Assembly: GCA_942491145.1 (NCBI GenBank)
Contig: CALOBC010000017.1
Coordinates: 310,001 to 374,000 of the forward strand
Direction: 5' to 3'
Length of the DNA: 64,000 nucleotides
Source: CAXQUZ01 sp942491145
GTDB taxonomy: Bacteria > Myxococcota_A > UBA796 > UBA2385
The translations under genes were made by a program, and so were the position numbers. A model generated the notes under the pieces. It was not told the origin of the DNA, did not search any database, and worked only from the letters and a program-made list of their open reading frames with translations. Within the stretch, counting starts at the first letter, position 1. The number at the start of each line of letters is the position of its first letter. Shown here one piece after another: positions 52,819 to 61,322 of the stretch.

Positions 52819-55467
52819 CTACCCGAGCTGGGCCTTCACGGCGTCCACCACGGCCGCCAACGCATCGGGGAGCTTGCTGGCGTCGCTGCCGCCGGCCTGG
52901 GCGAAGTCCGGGCGACCGCCCCCCCGTCCACCGACGATGGCGGCGAGGGTGCCCACGAGCTTGCCCGCGTGCACGCGCTTTCCGGCGATGTCCTTGGTCA
53001 CGGCGGCGAGCAGGGTCACCTTCGAGCCCGATGCAGCACCGAGCACCACAACGCCCGTGCCCAGCTGGTCCCGCAGCTTGTCGGCCTGGTCCCGCATGCC
53101 CTTGGCGTCGGCGGCTTCGGCAGCCAGCACCTTCACACCACCGATGTCGATCGCCTGGCCCACAAGGCCGTCGGCTTCGGACAAGGCGGCTTCGCGGCGG
53201 GCATCGTCGAGCTCTTTGCGCAGGGCCTTGGCCTCGGACTGGAGCTTGCGGATGGCCGACGCCACATCGGGGACGGGCACCCGCAGGGAGGCCGCAGCGT
53301 CGGCGAGGATCGCGTCGTGTTGGCGGCTTCGCGCCAGCGCACCGGTGCCTGTGATGGCCTCGATGCGGCGCACACCCGCGCTCACGCCCGTCTCAGACAA
53401 CACGCGGAAGCTGCCGATGTCGCCGGCGCGCTTGACGTGGGTGCCACCACACAGCTCCATCGAGAAGGCGCCCACCGAGATGACCCGCACCTCGTCGCCG
53501 TACTTCTCGCCAAAGAGGGACATGGCCCCCTTGGCCTTGGCCTCGTCGATGCCCAGCACTTCGGCGTTGACGTCGAGATTGCGCATCACCTCGGTGTTCA
53601 CGATGTCTTCGATGCGGTCGACGTCGGCGCTGTCGAGGGCCTTGTGGTGGCTGAAGTCAAACCGCAGCTTGTCGGGGGCGACCAGTGAGCCCTTCTGTTG
53701 CACGTGGTCACCAAGGACCTCGCGCAGGGCCGAGTGCAGCAAGTGCGTGGCCGTGTGGTTGCGTTTCACGGCGTCTCGGCGGGGGCCCGCCACCGCGAGG
53801 CTGACGGTGTCGCCGACCGCGAGAGTGCCCATCTTCAGGGTGCCCTCATGGGCGAAGAGCTGGCCCACCGGCTTGGTGGTGTTGCTCACCCCAAAGTCCG
53901 CACTGCGCCCGGTGATCCTGCCCGTGTCGCCTACCTGACCGCCGCTCTCGCCGTAGAAGGGGGTCGCCGCCACAAACACCACGCCGGTGTCTCCAGCGCC
54001 GAGTCGCTTGACCCGCTCGCCGTCCTTGACCAGCGCCAGCACGGTGCTCTCGCCGTCCACGCTGTCGTAGCCCAGGAATGCAGTGTCCCCGAGCTCTTCG
54101 GAGATGCTGTGCCACAGGGCATCCACGCCCGTGGCGCCCGAGCCCTTCCACGCGGCCCGTCCGGCCTCGCGCTGCTGTTCCATGTGGGCGGTGAAGCCGG
54201 CCATGTCGGCCCGCACACCCTTCTCGCTGGCGATGAGGGCGGTGAGGTCGCTGGGGAAGCCGTACGTGTCGTGCAAGCGGAAGACGGTCTCGCCATCGAG
54301 CACGCCGTCATCGACCTTACCGAGGGCATCTTCGAGCAGAGCCAGGCCCTTGTCCCGGGTCTCGGCGAAGCGCTCTTCCTCGCTCTTCACCACTTCACGG
54401 ATGAACTCACTGCGCTCGGTCAGCTCCGGGAAGGCCTCGCCCATCTGGGCGACCACGGCGTCGGTGAGCCGGTACAGGAAAGGCTCGGCGCCCAGGCCGA
54501 TCTTGACGCCCCAGCGGATGGCCCGGCGGGCGATGCGACGCAGCACATAGCCCCGGTCACCATTCGAGGGAATGACGCCGTCGGCGACCATGAACGCGGT
54601 CGCCCGGCCATGGTCCGCCAGCACCCGCAGGGCGGTCATCGACTCTTCGTCGGCGGTCTTCATGTCGAGGCCCGCGACATCGGCGGCCACGTCCATCAGG
54701 CCCGTGATGAGGTCGGTCTTGTAGTTGGTCGTCACCCCTTGCAGGATGCTCGTGATGCGCTCCAAGCCCATGCCGGTGTCGACGCTGGGGTTCGCGAGGC
54801 TTTGCTGGGAACCGTCGGCAAAGCGCTCGTACTGCATGAACACGAGGTTCCAGAATTCCATGTAGCGGTCGCTGCCGCCCGCCGGTCCCTTCGTGCAGTC
54901 GCCCATGGTCGGGCCGAGGTCGTAGTGGATCTCGGTGCACGGACCGCAGGGGCCGGTGTCGCCCATCGTCCAGAAGTTGTCCTTGTCGCCCAGCCGCTGC
55001 AGCCGGGACTCGGAGATGCCGATCTTGCGGTGCCACAGGTCCCACGCTTCGTCGTCGCTGTGGTGCACGGTCACCCAGATCCGGTCCTTGTCGAGGCCCC
55101 AGACCTTGTCGACCAGCTCCCAGGCGTAGGCGATGGCCTCTTCCTTGAAGTAGTCGCCAAACGAGAAGTTGCCGAGCATCTCGAAGAGCGTGTGGTGGCG
55201 GGGCGTGCGGCCGACTTCTTCCAAGTCGTTGTGCTTGCCCGACACCCGCAGGCACTTCTGCGACGAGGTTGCGCGGGTGTAGTCCCGGGACTCTTTGCCG
55301 GTGAAGACGTCCTTGAACTGGACCATCCCGGCATTGGTGAACATCAGCGAGGGATCGTCGGGGACGAGGCTCGCGCTCGCCACTTCCTGGTGGCCTCGGC
55401 TGGCGAAGAAGTCCAGGAATTCGCGGCGAATTCGGCTGCCGGTGTGGGCGGTCTTTGCTGTGCTCAT
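52819..55467 (-). CDS. alaS: alanine-tRNA ligase
   Basis: 882 residues, full length. Charges tRNA-Ala and edits mischarged Ser and Gly. Catalytic core: DDPSLMFTNAGMVQFKDVF, RTPRHHTLFEMLGNFSFGDYFK and NAGMVQF; editing domain NHTATHLLHSAL and CGGTHVKRAGDI with the zinc-binding His and Cys; C-Ala domain with GRGGGRPDFAQAGG at the end. Start ATG at 55467 with GGGAG upstream. Divergent from the lipoprotein gene at 55611. Confidence 0.97.
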   Translation of the reverse strand: MSTAKTAHTGSRIRREFLDFFASRGHQEVASASLVPDDPSLMFTNAGMVQFKDVFTGKESRDYTRATSSQKCLRVSGKHNDLEEVGRTPRHHTLFEMLGNFSFGDYFKEEAIAYAWELVDKVWGLDKDRIWVTVHHSDDEAWDLWHRKIGISESRLQRLGDKDNFWTMGDTGPCGPCTEIHYDLGPTMGDCTKGPAGGSDRYMEFWNLVFMQYERFADGSQQSLANPSVDTGMGLERITSILQGVTTNYKTDLITGLMDVAADVAGLDMKTADEESMTALRVLADHGRATAFMVADGVIPSNGDRGYVLRRIARRAIRWGVKIGLGAEPFLYRLTDAVVAQMGEAFPELTERSEFIREVVKSEEERFAETRDKGLALLEDALGKVDDGVLDGETVFRLHDTYGFPSDLTALIASEKGVRADMAGFTAHMEQQREAGRAAWKGSGATGVDALWHSISEELGDTAFLGYDSVDGESTVLALVKDGERVKRLGAGDTGVVFVAATPFYGESGGQVGDTGRITGRSADFGVSNTTKPVGQLFAHEGTLKMGTLAVGDTVSLAVAGPRRDAVKRNHTATHLLHSALREVLGDHVQQKGSLVAPDKLRFDFSHHKALDSADVDRIEDIVNTEVMRNLDVNAEVLGIDEAKAKGAMSLFGEKYGDEVRVISVGAFSMELCGGTHVKRAGDIGSFRVLSETGVSAGVRRIEAITGTGALARSRQHDAILADAAASLRVPVPDVASAIRKLQSEAKALRKELDDARREAALSEADGLVGQAIDIGGVKVLAAEAADAKGMRDQADKLRDQLGTGVVVLGAASGSKVTLLAAVTKDIAGKRVHAGKLVGTLAAIVGGRGGGRPDFAQAGGSDASKLPDALAAVVDAVKAQLG

Positions 55468-55610
55468 CGGGATCTCCCATCGACGCTGGGGCCGTCGGCC
55501 CGCAAGGTCGGCGGCACTAACCCGGTGTTCGATCGGTGGGTGGGGCTTCGCGCGCGCTACCGTGGTCCATCGGCACTGGGGCCCACAGAACCTGGCGCCA
55601 GGAGGACATC

Positions 55611-56273
55611 ATGCGGATGGTGGCACTGGGGCTGATGCTCACGGCGTTGGTGGGCTGCGGCGACAAGGACGAAGACAGCGCTGAGGGCGTGGACGTCGGC
55701 GGTGGTGTGGGCTCCGATGGGGGCGACGGCGGCGGCACCACGGACGATCTGCAGTGGTACCCGTCCTGCGGCGATCCGGTGTGCGGCGGCTACAGGGGGC
55801 CCTTCGAGGGGCTGGCGGTGTGCACGGCCGAGGTGGAGGGCGACGCCTGCAGCCCCCGGGATGCCGCCTGTGACCGCGAAGACGAGTGCAACAGCAAGCT
55901 CATCTGCACCGACAGCGACCCCCGGGATCAAGAGGGCGGCTGTCCCCAGTCCCAGAAGTCGACCAAGACCGAGGTGGTCTATCTGTCGCCCACCGATGTC
56001 GAAGCCGCGCGGCAAGAGGTGCTGTCCATGCGTCTTGCGCGCTGGCGCTACGTCTGGGAGCCCCCGGGCACCGCCCCCCACATGGGCTTCATGATCGACG
56101 ATGTGGGCCCGTCCACGGCGGTCAGGCCCGATGGCGAGCGCGTGGATCTCTACGGCTACAACAGCCTCACCGTGGCGGCGCTGCAAGCCCAGGAGCAAGA
56201 ACTGGTCATGCTTCGCGCGGAGCTGGCGGCGCTGCGGGACGAGGTGCGCGCCATGCGAGAACATCGTCGCTGA
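55611..56273 (+). CDS. lipoprotein with S74/tail-fibre chaperone-like C-terminal domain
   Basis: 220 residues. Lipobox LVGC with Cys16, an acidic Gly-rich spacer (DVGGGVGSDGGDGGG), a Cys-rich middle (SCGDPVCGG, CTAEVEGDACSPRDAACDREDECNSKLIC, probably disulfide-bonded), then a C-terminal domain whose pattern (VLSMRLARWRYVWEP, APHMGFMIDDVGP, YGYNSLTVAALQAQEQELVMLRAELAALRDEV) follows the intramolecular chaperone (peptidase S74) domain of phage tail proteins. The usual catalytic Ser/Lys start of S74 is not obvious. GGAGG precedes the ATG. Confidence 0.72.
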   Translation: MRMVALGLMLTALVGCGDKDEDSAEGVDVGGGVGSDGGDGGGTTDDLQWYPSCGDPVCGGYRGPFEGLAVCTAEVEGDACSPRDAACDREDECNSKLICTDSDPRDQEGGCPQSQKSTKTEVVYLSPTDVEAARQEVLSMRLARWRYVWEPPGTAPHMGFMIDDVGPSTAVRPDGERVDLYGYNSLTVAALQAQEQELVMLRAELAALRDEVRAMREHRR

Positions 56274-56279
56274 AGCCGT

Positions 56280-57050
56280 TTACCCCAGTCCCACGGTGGG
56301 CCATCCGAGTGCGAGCAGCAGCTCTCGGATGGACTGGGTGGTGCCCACGTCGAGCGCCCGCACGATCTGGGCGTGGCCAATGCTCACTTCGTCGAGGCCC
56401 GGCAGTGCCGCGATGCCCACAAGGTTGAACCGGTCGAGGTCGTGCCCGGCGTTGAGGCGCAGGCCGTGGGCGACCGCTCGCTCGGCAATGTCGAACATCA
56501 GGGCCGTCTGGCGGTCCTGGTCCGCCGTGCCCCAAGCGTGGGCATAGGGGCCGGTGTAGAGCTCCAGGCGGTCCGCGCCGAGGGTGGCGGCGGCCTCCAA
56601 CGCGGCATCGGGGGCGTCGCAGTCCATGAACAGCGAGACGCGGATGCCCCGGTCCTTTAGGGCGGCGATGCAGTCCACAAGCTCGCCGCTGCGGCGGGGC
56701 AGATCCCAGCCGTGGTCCGACGTGATCTCGCCCGGGTTCACCGGCACCAGCGTGCACTGGGCCGGGTTCACGGCGTGCACCATGTCGAGGATGTGGGGGG
56801 CGGGCTCACACTCGATGTTCAGCTCGATGCCCGGATGGTGGACCGCGAGGTGGTCGGCGAGGGCCGGCACGTCGGCGAACCGCACGTGGCGCTCATCCCG
56901 GCGAGGGTGCACCGTGATGCCGTGTGCGCCGGCCGCGAGACACAGATCGGCCGCGCGATTGAGGTCCGGCGTGTTCTGGTCGCGACTGTTTCGAAGCAAC
57001 GCGTATTTGTTGATGTTCACAGACAGCTTGGCTGGCAGCTTTTCAGACAT
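56280..57050 (-). CDS. pdxJ: pyridoxine 5'-phosphate synthase
   Basis: 256 residues. Condenses 1-deoxyxylulose 5-phosphate with 3-amino-2-oxopropyl phosphate in de novo vitamin B6 synthesis. SVNINKYALLRNSRDQNTPDL at the N-terminus, GITVHPRRDERHV, MDCDAPDAALEAAATLGADRLELYTGPYAHA and LNAGHDLDRFNL match the TIM-barrel family. GGAGG positions the ATG at 57050. It is divergent from the Omp85-like gene. Confidence 0.95.
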   Translation of the reverse strand: MSEKLPAKLSVNINKYALLRNSRDQNTPDLNRAADLCLAAGAHGITVHPRRDERHVRFADVPALADHLAVHHPGIELNIECEPAPHILDMVHAVNPAQCTLVPVNPGEITSDHGWDLPRRSGELVDCIAALKDRGIRVSLFMDCDAPDAALEAAATLGADRLELYTGPYAHAWGTADQDRQTALMFDIAERAVAHGLRLNAGHDLDRFNLVGIAALPGLDEVSIGHAQIVRALDVGTTQSIRELLLALGWPTVGLG

Positions 57051-57156
57051 CGGACCTCCGTCGCGGGCCGGGTCCCTATCCGGTCGGCTCCCGCGGTCCC
57101 ATCGCGGGGAGTAGGATGGGCCCCTCCCTGTTCTGTTGGCCTTCTCTGGAGTTCCG

Positions 57157-58407
57157 ATGCTGCCCGCGCTGCTGTCCGTTCTGTTGTTGGGGGCCGGCGT
57201 TGCCCAAGCGGAAGACACGGCGACGACGGCAGAACCGGAGAACCCCTGGGACCGCGACGGCTATGGCTTCGGCGGTGTGCCGGCGATCAACTACAACTCC
57301 GACAATGGCTTTGGTTACGGCATTCTCGGGTCGATCTACCGCTACGATGGGGGCACCCAACCCTACAAGTGGTCGAGCACACTGTTGCTGTACATGACCA
57401 CCAAGGGCATCCACACCCACCGGGTGGACCTCGACGTGTTGAAGGTGGGCGGGGTGCCACTGCGCATCAACACCCGCACCGAGTTCAGCGTCACGCGCTC
57501 GGCCAACTACTGCGGGGCCGACCCGGGGGAGTTCTGCGCCATCTCGGATGCAGAGCTCGCGGCCGACGAGATGGAGCTGACCGGCGCCCGTCGCGAGGAC
57601 TTCATCAACCAGTACCACAAGGTGCGGATGGTGAATCCCAACGGGTTCATCAATGCCCGGTACGCGCTAAACCCCATGCCCCACCGGCTGGAGCTGATGG
57701 CGTCTTGGTGGGGTGGCTACTACCTGTCCGGCGACCTGGGCTCGTCCGGGCCCTTCCCTGGCTCGCTGTATGAGCAAGACTATGGCGCGGATGAGGGCTT
57801 TCTGAGCACGCTGCAAGCCGGCGTGATGCTCGACAACCGCGACAACGAGCCCTCGCCGACGTCCGGCTACTGGATCGAGGGCAGTGTCCGCGGGGCGGCG
57901 CCCATCTGGGGCAGCGCGTGGTCCTACTTTGGCTACAACATGACGCTGCGGGGCTACCAGTCGCTCGTGAAGAGCAAGCGCCTGATCGCCACGGGGCGGT
58001 TCGTCGCGGACGGCATTGTCGGCGACGTGCCTTACTTTGAGCTGACCAACACAGGCGGCTCGCAGATCTACACGATGTTCGGGGGGCAGCGGGCCGGACG
58101 GGGTGTGCGGGTGCAGGGCGTCACGGGAAAGGTGCGGTTCCTCGCCCAGCCCGAGTTGCGGTGGACCTGGGCCAGCTTCAAGGCGTTCAAGAAGGTGGAC
58201 ATCGACCTGGGCTCGGTGTTCTTCAGCGACATCGGCTACTGGGCGACCGACTGGAACACCCTCGACCAGGACATGCTCGCCATCACGGAGGGCGCGGGCT
58301 TCCGCTTCGCGTTTGGCAAGAACTTCATCATCCGGGCGGACGTGGGCTTCAGCGCGCTCGAAGACTTTGCGCCCGGCATCTACATCGACATCGGCAACCT
58401 TTGGTAG
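57157..58407 (+). CDS. Omp85/D15-type outer-membrane barrel without POTRA domains
   Basis: 416 residues, Sec signal peptide MLPALLSVLLLGAGVAQA. The whole mature protein is a barrel of the surface-antigen (D15) type: GVMLDNRDNEPSPTSGYWIEGSVRGA (the DtRd...P..G motif), GRFVADGIVGDVPYFELTNTGG, AGRGVRVQGVTGKVRFLAQPELR (the VRGY-like motif region), ending in an aromatic C-terminal residue (IDIGNLW) as barrels need for BAM insertion. No POTRA repeats, so it is not BamA; function unknown. GGAG precedes the ATG. Confidence 0.85.
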   Translation: MLPALLSVLLLGAGVAQAEDTATTAEPENPWDRDGYGFGGVPAINYNSDNGFGYGILGSIYRYDGGTQPYKWSSTLLLYMTTKGIHTHRVDLDVLKVGGVPLRINTRTEFSVTRSANYCGADPGEFCAISDAELAADEMELTGARREDFINQYHKVRMVNPNGFINARYALNPMPHRLELMASWWGGYYLSGDLGSSGPFPGSLYEQDYGADEGFLSTLQAGVMLDNRDNEPSPTSGYWIEGSVRGAAPIWGSAWSYFGYNMTLRGYQSLVKSKRLIATGRFVADGIVGDVPYFELTNTGGSQIYTMFGGQRAGRGVRVQGVTGKVRFLAQPELRWTWASFKAFKKVDIDLGSVFFSDIGYWATDWNTLDQDMLAITEGAGFRFAFGKNFIIRADVGFSALEDFAPGIYIDIGNLW

Positions 58408-58482
58408 CGAGCGAGCGAGCGAGCGGGCCAGTTGGGCCGGCTGGGGGTCTGGGGTAGTGGGAGGCTCCTGAGGAGCCCTCGA

Positions 58483-60069
58483 ATGCCAGCACTCTCCAGC
58501 TTGCCTTTTGACGACCGCTTTGTGCGGTCCTTGCCGGCCGATCCCATCGAGGCGCCGGGCTCGCGCCAAGTGCCCAACGCATGCTTTTCGAAGGTGAAGC
58601 CGACGCCGGTGGCCAACCCCCGTGTGTTGGTGGCGTCGCCGGATGTGGCCACAATGTTGGGCATCTCCACCGATGCGCTGGCCACCGAGCACTTTGCCCA
58701 GGTCTTCGGCGGCAACGCGCTGGAGCCCGGCATGGTGCCCTACGCCGCCTGCTATGGCGGCCACCAGTTTGGTCACTGGGCGGGCCAGCTGGGCGACGGA
58801 CGGGCCATCTCGCTGGGTGAGCTGGTCGCCGAGAATGGTCAACACTGGGAGCTTCAGCTCAAGGGATCCGGCCCGACGCCGTACTCCAGAACGGCCGATG
58901 GTCGGGCGGTGCTGCGGTCGTCGGTGCGGGAGTTTCTGTGCAGCGAGGCCATGCACCACTTGGGTGTGCCGACCACCCGTGCGCTGAGTCTGGTGGGCAC
59001 AGGGGACAAGATCTGGCGGGACATGTTCTATGACGGCCGGCCCGCGCAGGAGCCGGGCGCGATTGTGTGTCGGGTGGCGCCGAGCTTCTTGCGCTTTGGC
59101 AGCTTGCAGATCCATGCGTTGCATCGCCAGCACGATGTGTTGCGGACGCTGTTGTCTTATATCCTGACCACCCACGAGCCGGACTTGGGCCCACTCACCC
59201 AGGACAGTGCCTTGGCGTGGTTGCGCAGGTTGGCGGAGCGCACGGCACTGATGATTGTGGAGTGGATGCGGGTGGGCTTTGTGCACGGCGTGATGAACAC
59301 CGACAACATGAGCATCCTCGGCCTCACCATTGACTACGGGCCCTACGGTTGGGTGGACGACTTCAACTTGGGCTGGACCCCCAACACATCCGACGCGAGC
59401 AACCGACGCTACCGACTGGGCAACCAACCAGCGGTGGGGCACTGGAACGTGATGCGTCTCGCCGAGGCCTTGCATCCCATCGTGCCCGAGCCAGCGGCGC
59501 TCGAAGCGGCGGCGAATCACTACGCGGATGTGTTTGCGGTGGCGTATCGCGAGATGATGAACACCAAGCTGGGGTTGGTCGAGGAGCGGGACGGCGACGA
59601 GCATGTGGTGGAGGCGCTGACGGCGCTGATGCAGCGCGAAGAGCTGGACATGACGCTGTTCTATCGGAGGCTGGCAGATGTTCCGGTTGCCGAAGATGCT
59701 GATGATGAGGCTATTTTGGCGGTGATTCGAGGGGCGCTGTACCAGCCCGAGAGCTTGCGCCCGGACCTGGCCAAGGCTTGGCTGGGTTGGCTGAAGCCCT
59801 ACACGGCGCGGCTGCGGTCGGAGGGTCGGTCGGATGCGGAGCGTGTGGCGGCGATGAGTGCCGTCAACCCGCTGTATGTGTTGCGCAACTACCTGGCCCA
59901 ACAAGCCATCGACAAGGCCACGGTGGGCGACACCGGAGAGCTGGCCGAGCTCTATGAAGTCATGCGCAACCCGTATGTGCACCAGCCGGGGCGGGAGCGC
60001 TTTGCCCAGAAGCGGCCGGAGTGGGCCCGTCACAAGGCGGGGTGCTCGATGTTGTCGTGCAGCAGCTGA
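58483..60069 (+). CDS. selO: protein adenylyltransferase SelO
   Basis: 528 residues. SelO proteins have a pseudokinase fold and transfer AMP to Ser, Thr or Tyr of target proteins. Present: YAACYGGHQFGHWAGQLGDGRA, LQLKGSGPTPYSR, VLRSSVREFLCSEAMHHLGVPTTRAL, VGFVHGVMNTDNMSILGLTIDYGPYGW and FNPCY-like nucleotide site. The C-terminal GCSMLSCSS places Cys where eukaryotic SelO has selenocysteine. GAGGAG at 58470-58475 sets the ATG at 58483. Confidence 0.95.
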   Translation: MPALSSLPFDDRFVRSLPADPIEAPGSRQVPNACFSKVKPTPVANPRVLVASPDVATMLGISTDALATEHFAQVFGGNALEPGMVPYAACYGGHQFGHWAGQLGDGRAISLGELVAENGQHWELQLKGSGPTPYSRTADGRAVLRSSVREFLCSEAMHHLGVPTTRALSLVGTGDKIWRDMFYDGRPAQEPGAIVCRVAPSFLRFGSLQIHALHRQHDVLRTLLSYILTTHEPDLGPLTQDSALAWLRRLAERTALMIVEWMRVGFVHGVMNTDNMSILGLTIDYGPYGWVDDFNLGWTPNTSDASNRRYRLGNQPAVGHWNVMRLAEALHPIVPEPAALEAAANHYADVFAVAYREMMNTKLGLVEERDGDEHVVEALTALMQREELDMTLFYRRLADVPVAEDADDEAILAVIRGALYQPESLRPDLAKAWLGWLKPYTARLRSEGRSDAERVAAMSAVNPLYVLRNYLAQQAIDKATVGDTGELAELYEVMRNPYVHQPGRERFAQKRPEWARHKAGCSMLSCSS

Positions 60070-60241
60070 GCTGGCATGAGCCATGGGGGTAAGAAAAACC
60101 CCCCACATCCGCAAGGGGCTGTGGGGGGTTGGTTGCTGTGGGCGCTACAATCCGGGGGAGCGCCCTCGGGCGCGGCGTGGGGGCAGAGCCCCCCACCGAT
60201 ATTGCAGTAGTTTTGTGGCCCGCTACTTGCGGGCCACAAAA
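60070..60241. other. hairpin-rich convergent intergenic region
   Basis: Between selO and the convergent lipoprotein gene. It packs at least four inverted repeats: 60097-60107/60120-60130, 60140-60146/60159-60165, 60179-60184/60188-60193 and 60206-60223/60229-60246. Two arms can pair in alternative ways (GCGCCC near 60160 with GGGCGC near 60168). Confidence 0.8.
60091..60130 (-). terminator. intrinsic terminator for the minus-strand lipoprotein gene
   Basis: An 11-bp stem, AACCCCCCACA (60097-60107) with TGTGGGGGGTT (60120-60130), is followed on the minus strand by TTTTTCTT. On the plus strand only two T follow, so selO is less well terminated here. Confidence 0.85.
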
Positions 60242-60246
60242 CTACT
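60206..60246. repeat. 18-bp perfect inverted repeat
   Basis: AGTAGTTTTGTGGCCCGC (60206-60223) pairs perfectly with its complement at 60229-60246, loop TACTT. The right arm includes the stop codon of the lipoprotein gene. It is a cruciform-size palindrome with no T-run. Confidence 0.9.
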
Positions 60247-61174
60247 TACCCATCTCGAAGGAGCGGAGCTGGGTGCCCGTGCGGTCCCAAATCGCCTTGT
60301 ACGGCGGCGGGGTGGGCATGCCCATCGGCATCGCGTACTGCAGGTAGACGGTCAGATCGCCATTGGCGTCCGGCACAACCACCGAGTTGCAGGGGGGCTT
60401 GGACGCCTTGAGGGCGGCATCAAGTCCCGCAGCATCGGTGCACCGGGGCTCGGTGGGGCAGGAGTCGTGGGTGCGGCCCGTCGGGTAGTGACCGAACAGC
60501 CGTGCGCTGAACTTGACAGCCCGCTGGGAAGCGGCCCGGTCCACGGTCTCACACGTTCCGCCGGGAGCGGCCTGGGACACCTTGATCTCGACCGGCGTGG
60601 TGCTCGGGAGCTGCACTTCGGTGGCCGCACAGGCACCTCCCTCGGGGCAGAAGGTGAGCAGGTACTTGCCGGCCTCGAAGCCCTGCTTCTCGACGCACTG
60701 GTCCTTGCGGTTGGCGAGGATGCTGCCGGACCAAGGGATGTCGAGAGACGCGCCAGCGGCGATCTTCTCGAGTGCGGGCGCGGTCGCGTCGCACGCGATG
60801 GGCAGGTCACCCTTGTCGCGGGCCTTCGGCTTGTCGGTGCAGATCTTGACGCAGCGGCTGATGAAGTCCTTGGCCTGAGGATCGGCAGGGCTCTCGAGCC
60901 AGATCTGCTCCGTGGTCCACTCGCCGTCGAGGCGGACGAGGCCAAACGAGGACAGCATGCCTTCGGCGCGGTCAAACGCGATCTCGGCGCCGCTGTCATT
61001 GGTGACCTTGATGGTCATCGCGACGGGGGCAGCGGCGGGGGGGCCCGGCGGGGGCTCAGGGATCTCGACCTTCTGGGCCGCCTTGGCCTTGCGGGGCTTC
61101 TTTTTCTTGACGCGGGCGGCATCGGGATCGGCGCCACCGCAGGTGCAGGCAATGAGGAGACTAAGGAGCAGCAT
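60242..61174 (-). CDS. lipoprotein, function unknown
   Basis: 310 residues: very short signal peptide with lipobox LIAC (Cys10), a Lys-rich stretch (KKKKPRKAKAAQK), a Pro-rich linker, then about 250 residues with eight or more Cys (SRCVKICTDK, IACDATAP, DQCVEK, FCPEGGACAATEV, GTCETV, DSCPTEPRCTDA), likely disulfide-bonded. No family recognised. ATG at 61174. The stop codon sits inside the 18-bp palindrome. Confidence 0.78.
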   Translation of the reverse strand: MLLLSLLIACTCGGADPDAARVKKKKPRKAKAAQKVEIPEPPPGPPAAAPVAMTIKVTNDSGAEIAFDRAEGMLSSFGLVRLDGEWTTEQIWLESPADPQAKDFISRCVKICTDKPKARDKGDLPIACDATAPALEKIAAGASLDIPWSGSILANRKDQCVEKQGFEAGKYLLTFCPEGGACAATEVQLPSTTPVEIKVSQAAPGGTCETVDRAASQRAVKFSARLFGHYPTGRTHDSCPTEPRCTDAAGLDAALKASKPPCNSVVVPDANGDLTVYLQYAMPMGMPTPPPYKAIWDRTGTQLRSFEMGK

Positions 61175-61322
61175 GGATTCGGCCTTCCTGAATACGGGGT
61201 CCGGCGCAGGGTCCGGTCGGAATGGAGAGGGGCGGTGCCACCGGCAGGCAACGCAGCCGGGCCCTCAGGGAGGGAGATGGGCTACGTTTGCGGCCATGAC
61301 TGAAGCACCGCGCCGCCCTTGT

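Noticed and set aside
53698..55635. A 645-codon antisense frame over alaS
   Set aside because: alaS is complete on the minus strand; the antisense frame has no recognisable motif or start signal.
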